Shown here one piece after another: positions 5,210 through 8,202 of a DNA stretch of 8,202 nucleotides (within the stretch, counting starts at the first letter, position 1; every line of letters begins with the position of its first letter). The notes under the pieces are model-generated. The model saw only the letters and a list, made by a program, of their open reading frames with translations. It had not been told where the DNA came from and searched no databases. Source of the stretch: SXMI01 sp964391365 (lineage in GTDB: Bacteria; Actinomycetota; Acidimicrobiia; Acidimicrobiales; Microtrichaceae); NCBI GenBank assembly GCA_964391365.1, contig CAYMKW010000122.1, forward strand, positions 1-8,202. Reading direction: 5' to 3'. The position numbers and the translations under genes were made by a program.

Positions 5210-6552
5210 ATCCAGAGATGATGGAAGCGCTCCAGGCGGTCGCCGCCGAGCGTGGCATCTCGGTCGACACGCTCTTCGGGGCGCTGGCCGAGGCCCTCAC
5301 CGCGGCCTACCAGAAGACCCCGGGCTCCTACGAGTTCGCGTGGGTCAACATCGACACGGAGACCGGCGAGATCCGGGTCTACGCGCAGGAACTCGACGAG
5401 GAGGGCGAGCCCTTCGGTGACGAGCTGGACGTGACCCCCGACGACTTCGGTCGGATCGCGGCCCAGACCGTGCGTCAGGTCATGAGCCAGCGGATCCGTG
5501 AGGCCGAGCGTGAACTCAAGTACGAGGAGTACGCCGGTCGCGAGGGCGACATCGTCACCGGGCTGATCCAGCAGTCGGACGCCCGCTACACGCTGTTGGA
5601 CCTGGGCCGTGTCGAGGCGCTGCTCCCGCAGTCGGAACAGGTCAACTTCGAGCGTCCCGATCCGGGCGAGCGGGTCAAGGCCTACATCGTCGAGGTACGC
5701 AAGACGATCAAGGGCCCGCAGATCGTGGTGTCCCGGACCCACCCGGGCCTCATCAAGCGCCTCTTCGAGCTGGAGGTTCCCGAGATCGCCGACGGTGTGG
5801 TCGAGATCATGGCGTGTGCCCGGGAGCCCGGCCAGCGGACGAAGATCGCCGTCGCGTCGAACGACGCCAACGTCGATCCCGTCGGCGCCTGCGTCGGTGC
5901 CCGGGGAGCCCGGGTGCGTCAGATCGTGAATGAACTGCGGGGCGAGAAGATCGACATCGTCCCGTTCTCCGAGGACCGCTACGACTTCGTCATGCGGGCC
6001 CTGCAGCCGGCGAAGGTCAAGGAGGTCCGCATCGACGAGGAGCTCCAGACCGCCGAGGTCATCGTGCCGGACTTCCAGCTCTCCCTGGCCATCGGCAAGG
6101 AGGGGCAGAACGCCCGTCTGGCGACGCGCCTCACGGGCCTGCGGATCGACATCCGCTCGGAGACCGAGATCGCCGAGCAGGAGGCCTACGAGCGGGTCTA
6201 CGGGGGTGAGAGCTGGGCCCAGGGCGAGTGGGTGACCGACGAGGCCTCGGGGGAGCAGATGTGGCAGCCCGCCGACGGCAGCCCGGCCATGACGCTCGAG
6301 CAGGTGCAGGGCATGCAGGCCGAGGCCCGGGCCGACGCGGACGTCGACGAGGCCGTCTCCGAGGTGTTGGAGGCCGTTGCCGAGGACCTGGCCGAGGCGA
6401 TCGCCGAGGTCGAGGACGAGATCGCTGCCGACGAGGTCGATGAGGAATCCGAGGAGCTCGAGGAACTGGCCGCCGACCAGGTCGAGGCCGACCTCGAGGC
6501 CGCTGCCGATGAGGCCGTCGCCGCTCCGGAGGATGACGCCGGACCGGCCTGA
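5206..6552 (+). CDS. nusA: Transcription elongation/termination factor NusA
   Basis: NusA binds RNA polymerase and nascent RNA, tuning pausing, termination and antitermination. The 448-residue protein has, in order: an N-terminal polymerase-binding domain (about 1-108); an S1 domain starting at GDIVTGLIQQ (about 113-178); and KH1, with the RTKIAVASND strand and GARG loop at 231-234 in DPVGACVGARGARVRQIVNE. KH2 follows, with GKEG at 297-300 in LAIGKEGQNARLATRLTG. After about residue 330 comes a linker, and from about 374 to the end an Ala/Glu/Asp-rich acidic tail that is probably disordered. The E. coli AR1/AR2 repeats are absent, as is usual outside proteobacteria. The start overlaps rimP. 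Known NusA-dependent control of this operon in E. coli makes autoregulation through the rimP leader plausible here. Confidence 0.97.
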   Translation: MNPEMMEALQAVAAERGISVDTLFGALAEALTAAYQKTPGSYEFAWVNIDTETGEIRVYAQELDEEGEPFGDELDVTPDDFGRIAAQTVRQVMSQRIREAERELKYEEYAGREGDIVTGLIQQSDARYTLLDLGRVEALLPQSEQVNFERPDPGERVKAYIVEVRKTIKGPQIVVSRTHPGLIKRLFELEVPEIADGVVEIMACAREPGQRTKIAVASNDANVDPVGACVGARGARVRQIVNELRGEKIDIVPFSEDRYDFVMRALQPAKVKEVRIDEELQTAEVIVPDFQLSLAIGKEGQNARLATRLTGLRIDIRSETEIAEQEAYERVYGGESWAQGEWVTDEASGEQMWQPADGSPAMTLEQVQGMQAEARADADVDEAVSEVLEAVAEDLAEAIAEVEDEIAADEVDEESEELEELAADQVEADLEAAADEAVAAPEDDAGPA

Positions 6553-6577
6553 TTCCCGCTCCGAGCGCACCCGGGTC

Positions 6578-6599
6578 CGGCGCGGTTCGAACCGCGCCG
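6578..6599. repeat. Perfect 22-bp palindrome between nusA and infB
   Basis: The half-site CGGCGCGGTTC is followed immediately by its exact reverse complement. As RNA it folds into a nine-pair stem with a UCGA loop. No T-tract follows, so it is not a standard intrinsic terminator. It could be an operator, an RNA processing or pause site, or an mRNA-stability hairpin. Confidence 0.85.
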
Positions 6600-6636
6600 T
6601 GATCCGTGGAAGGATGGTGGGCCGCTCCGGCCGACG

Positions 6637-6665
6637 GCCGCGGTCGCCCGATGGGCAACCGCGGC
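6637..6665 (+). repeat. Second stem-loop in the nusA-infB spacer
   Basis: GCCGCGGTCGCCC pairs with GGGCAACCGCGGC across the loop GAT: 12 of 13 positions match, with a single C/A mismatch. No T-tract follows. It ends 57 bases before the infB start, too far to mask the ribosome binding site directly. Neighbouring GGCCG/CGGCC copies (6620-6632) could form competing structures. Confidence 0.75.
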
Positions 6666-6722
6666 ACCGGACCCATCCGGAGCGCAGGTACACCAGCACG
6701 CACACGAAACGACGGGAATCTC

Positions 6723-8202
6723 TTGGCCAAGCTGCGCGTCTACGAGCTCGCGAAGGAGCTCGGGCTCACCAACAAGGAGTGCATCGACCTCTGCAACCAG
6801 TTGGGTTACGGGGTCAAGAGCCACTCGGTGTCCCTCGACGACGCCTACGCGGACATGGTGCGCCGCAAGGCCGAGATGGACGGCCTGATCCGGGACGAGC
6901 AGCCCGTCGAGGAGACCCCCGCCAAGAAGAAGGCTGCAGCCAAGAAGGCACCCGCCAAGAAGGCACCCGCCAAGAAGCAGGCCGCGGCCAAGAAGGAGCC
7001 GGCCGAGGCGACTCCTGAGCCTCCGGCCCCAGCTCCCGCCGAGGAGTCCAGGGAGGCCGCCGCCGAGGCCGCTCCGGTGGACTCCGAACCCGCAGCCTCC
7101 CCGGCGGCGGAGCCGGCCGCCCCGGTTCCCGCCGAAGAACCGACCGCCGCTCCGGCTGCCCCCCGCAAGGTCGTGTCGTCCAAGCCCGCCAGCGGCAGGC
7201 CGGTTCGACCGGTCGAGGAGGCTCCCGCTCCGCCGCCTGCTCGTCCGGCGGCACCGGCCGCGGAATCCCCCCGGGCTCCGACCCCTGCGCCCGCTCCAGC
7301 CGCTCCTGCGGCCTCGACGGGCGAGCCCACGGCTGCCCCGTCAGTCGCGCCGGGTGAGCCCAGTGAGGCGACCGGTGCCTCTGGGGCGCCTTCGGGGCCG
7401 CCGATGTCGGCCACCGGCAAGCCGATCCCGCCTCCGCCCGGCCCGCCGGTCTCGCGCACCGGCAAGCCGATTCCGCCCCCACCCGGCATGGGCGGCCGGC
7501 GCGCGGCCCCGAGCCGTGGCGGTCCGCCGGGCGCCGGGCGACCGGCCCGTGGTCCGGGCGGATCGCCGGGCGGGTACCGGTCCGGTGCGCCGGGCGGTGG
7601 AGCGGGTGGACCCGGTGGTCCCGGCTCGCGTCCCGGATTCGCCCCGGGCGGTCCTCCGGGTGGCCCCCCGGGTGGTCCCGGTCGGAGTCGCGGCCCCGGA
7701 GGCCCGCAGCAGCGTGGTCCTCGCCGGAAGGGCCGTCGGCGCCGGAACCGTGAGGAACTCCAGCCGATGGACATCCCCACCTACACGCCGGCCGAAGCGC
7801 CGGTGCCGGAGGGGGAGATCGTGCTGGAACGGGGATCCTCCCCGCAGCAGCTCGGACCCAAGCTGAACCGGACGGCGGCCGACGTCGTTCGGTTCCTGCT
7901 CCAGCAGGGCGAGATGGTCACGGCGACCCAGTCCCTGAGCGACGACATGATCGAGCTGTTCGCACTCGACGTGGGGGCCGAGATCTCCCTGGTGGATCCC
8001 GGCCAGGAGCAGGAGGTCGAGCTGCAGCGCGTGCTCGATCTGGAGGACGACGAGGAGTTCGACACCAGCGACCTGCCGCAACGCGCTCCGGTCATCACCG
8101 TCATGGGCCACGTCGACCACGGCAAGACGAAGCTCCTGGACCAGATCCGCAGCGCCAACGTGGTGGCGGGCGAGGCCGGCGGCATCACGCAGCACATCGG
8201 CG
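6723..8202 (+). CDS. infB: Translation initiation factor IF-2, N-terminal 493 residues
   Basis: IF-2 is the GTPase that places initiator tRNA on the 30S subunit and promotes subunit joining. The gene runs off the window end. It starts at TTG: the encoded (M)AKLRVYELAKELGLTNKE is the standard IF2_N opening, and a weak GGGA (6714-6717) lies five bases upstream. Domains: IF2_N copy 1 (about 3-50); a disordered linker (about 55-350) with a Lys-rich PAKKA section, an Ala/Pro/Glu section, two TGKPIPPPPG motifs (231-240, 246-255), a Gly/Pro/Arg section and a basic patch RRKGRRRRNR (334-343); and IF2_N copy 2 (about 360-420). The GTPase domain begins with the G1 P-loop GHVDHGKT (462-469) and the window ends in the G2 loop GGITQHIG. 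Long linkers of this kind are usual in actinobacteria. Cotranscribed with rimP-nusA by position. Confidence 0.96.
   Translation, partial: MAKLRVYELAKELGLTNKECIDLCNQLGYGVKSHSVSLDDAYADMVRRKAEMDGLIRDEQPVEETPAKKKAAAKKAPAKKAPAKKQAAAKKEPAEATPEPPAPAPAEESREAAAEAAPVDSEPAASPAAEPAAPVPAEEPTAAPAAPRKVVSSKPASGRPVRPVEEAPAPPPARPAAPAAESPRAPTPAPAPAAPAASTGEPTAAPSVAPGEPSEATGASGAPSGPPMSATGKPIPPPPGPPVSRTGKPIPPPPGMGGRRAAPSRGGPPGAGRPARGPGGSPGGYRSGAPGGGAGGPGGPGSRPGFAPGGPPGGPPGGPGRSRGPGGPQQRGPRRKGRRRRNREELQPMDIPTYTPAEAPVPEGEIVLERGSSPQQLGPKLNRTAADVVRFLLQQGEMVTATQSLSDDMIELFALDVGAEISLVDPGQEQEVELQRVLDLEDDEEFDTSDLPQRAPVITVMGHVDHGKTKLLDQIRSANVVAGEAGGITQHIG
6939..6977 (+). repeat. 15-bp repeat encoding Ala-Lys-Lys-Ala-Pro units in infB
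   Basis: GCCAAGAAGGCACCC occurs twice in tandem (6939, 6954) followed by GCCAAGAAG (6969). Further GCCAAGAAG copies lie at 6921 and 6987. It encodes the Lys-rich part of the IF-2 linker and is prone to copy-number change. Confidence 0.85.
7413..7487 (+). repeat. Duplicated TGKPIPPPPG module in infB, 45-bp period
   Basis: ACCGGCAAGCCGAT begins both copies (7413 and 7458), 15 codons apart; the following proline codons have diverged at third positions. It marks an older duplication within the disordered linker. Confidence 0.8.
7752..7769 (+). promoter_or_regulatory. Possible internal translation start in infB
   Basis: GAGGA (7752-7756) lies ten bases before an in-frame ATG (7767, residue 349). 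That ATG falls exactly where the low-complexity linker ends and the second IF2_N domain begins. It would yield a short IF-2 form. Spacing is a little long and the A/G-rich site may be chance. Confidence 0.3.

Larger units (their letters stand above)
6553..6722 (+). other. nusA-infB spacer with two strong hairpins, no ylxR
   Basis: These 170 bases hold no supportable gene. The ylxR gene (about 90 codons), commonly found here, is absent and would not fit. No TAnnnT -10 is present, since the only TA (6688-6689) reads TACACC, so infB most likely depends on read-through from rimP-nusA. The spacer is long for an operon and contains the two inverted repeats listed separately. Confidence 0.75.

Noticed and set aside
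4762..6705. A 647-codon minus-strand open frame opposite rimP and nusA
   Set aside because: Both sense genes are unmistakable; the frame is a high-GC shadow with Leu/Asp/Arg-rich filler.
6845..7780. A 311-codon Gly/Pro-rich minus-strand frame opposite infB
   Set aside because: It mirrors the Ala/Pro/Gly linker of IF-2 and resembles no collagen-like or PE-PGRS protein with its own start signals.

Overview
The window is high-GC bacterial DNA with dense housekeeping genes, and it most likely comes from an actinobacterium. Four things point there. The gene order is M50 site-2 protease, ispG, proS, rimP, nusA, infB. The prolyl-tRNA synthetase is the short, insertion-free archaeal-like type. IF2 has a very long Ala/Pro/Gly-rich N-terminal linker. 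Several genes appear to start leaderlessly, directly downstream of TAnnnT -10 boxes. I lean towards Acidimicrobiia or a relative, but this is an inference from style and not a proof. A run of ten Ns inside proS suggests a draft or metagenome-assembled scaffold.

Layout. Bases 1-645 hold the C-terminal part of a membrane-embedded M50 (Rip1/RseP-like) protease, cut by the window edge. It is followed by ispG (681-1910), an MEP isoprenoid pathway enzyme. A minus-strand alpha/beta hydrolase with an N-terminal membrane segment (1974-2978) converges on ispG across a 24-bp tandem repeat, and diverges from proS (3038-4465) across a compact 59-bp promoter region. A 240-bp leader region (4466-4705) holds the only plausible promoter for the next operon and a strong terminator-type hairpin just after it. 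That operon is rimP (4706-5209), nusA (5206-6552, ATGA overlap with rimP) and infB (6723 to the window end, partial). These three act in 30S maturation, transcription elongation/termination and translation initiation.

The genes themselves are ordinary; the points worth a second look are regulatory or structural. (1) Three promoters share a GGTAGCsT -10 signature placed so that transcripts would begin at or near the start codon. Two of them form a perfect inverted repeat between the hydrolase and proS. (2) A candidate transcription attenuator lies ahead of rimP-nusA-infB, which would suit NusA-linked autoregulation. (3) The 170-bp nusA-infB spacer lacks ylxR but contains a perfect 22-bp palindrome and a second 13-bp-arm hairpin. 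(4) infB has a possible internal start exactly at the end of its disordered linker. I see no mobile element, CRISPR array, tRNA or rRNA, and no convincing novel multi-gene system.
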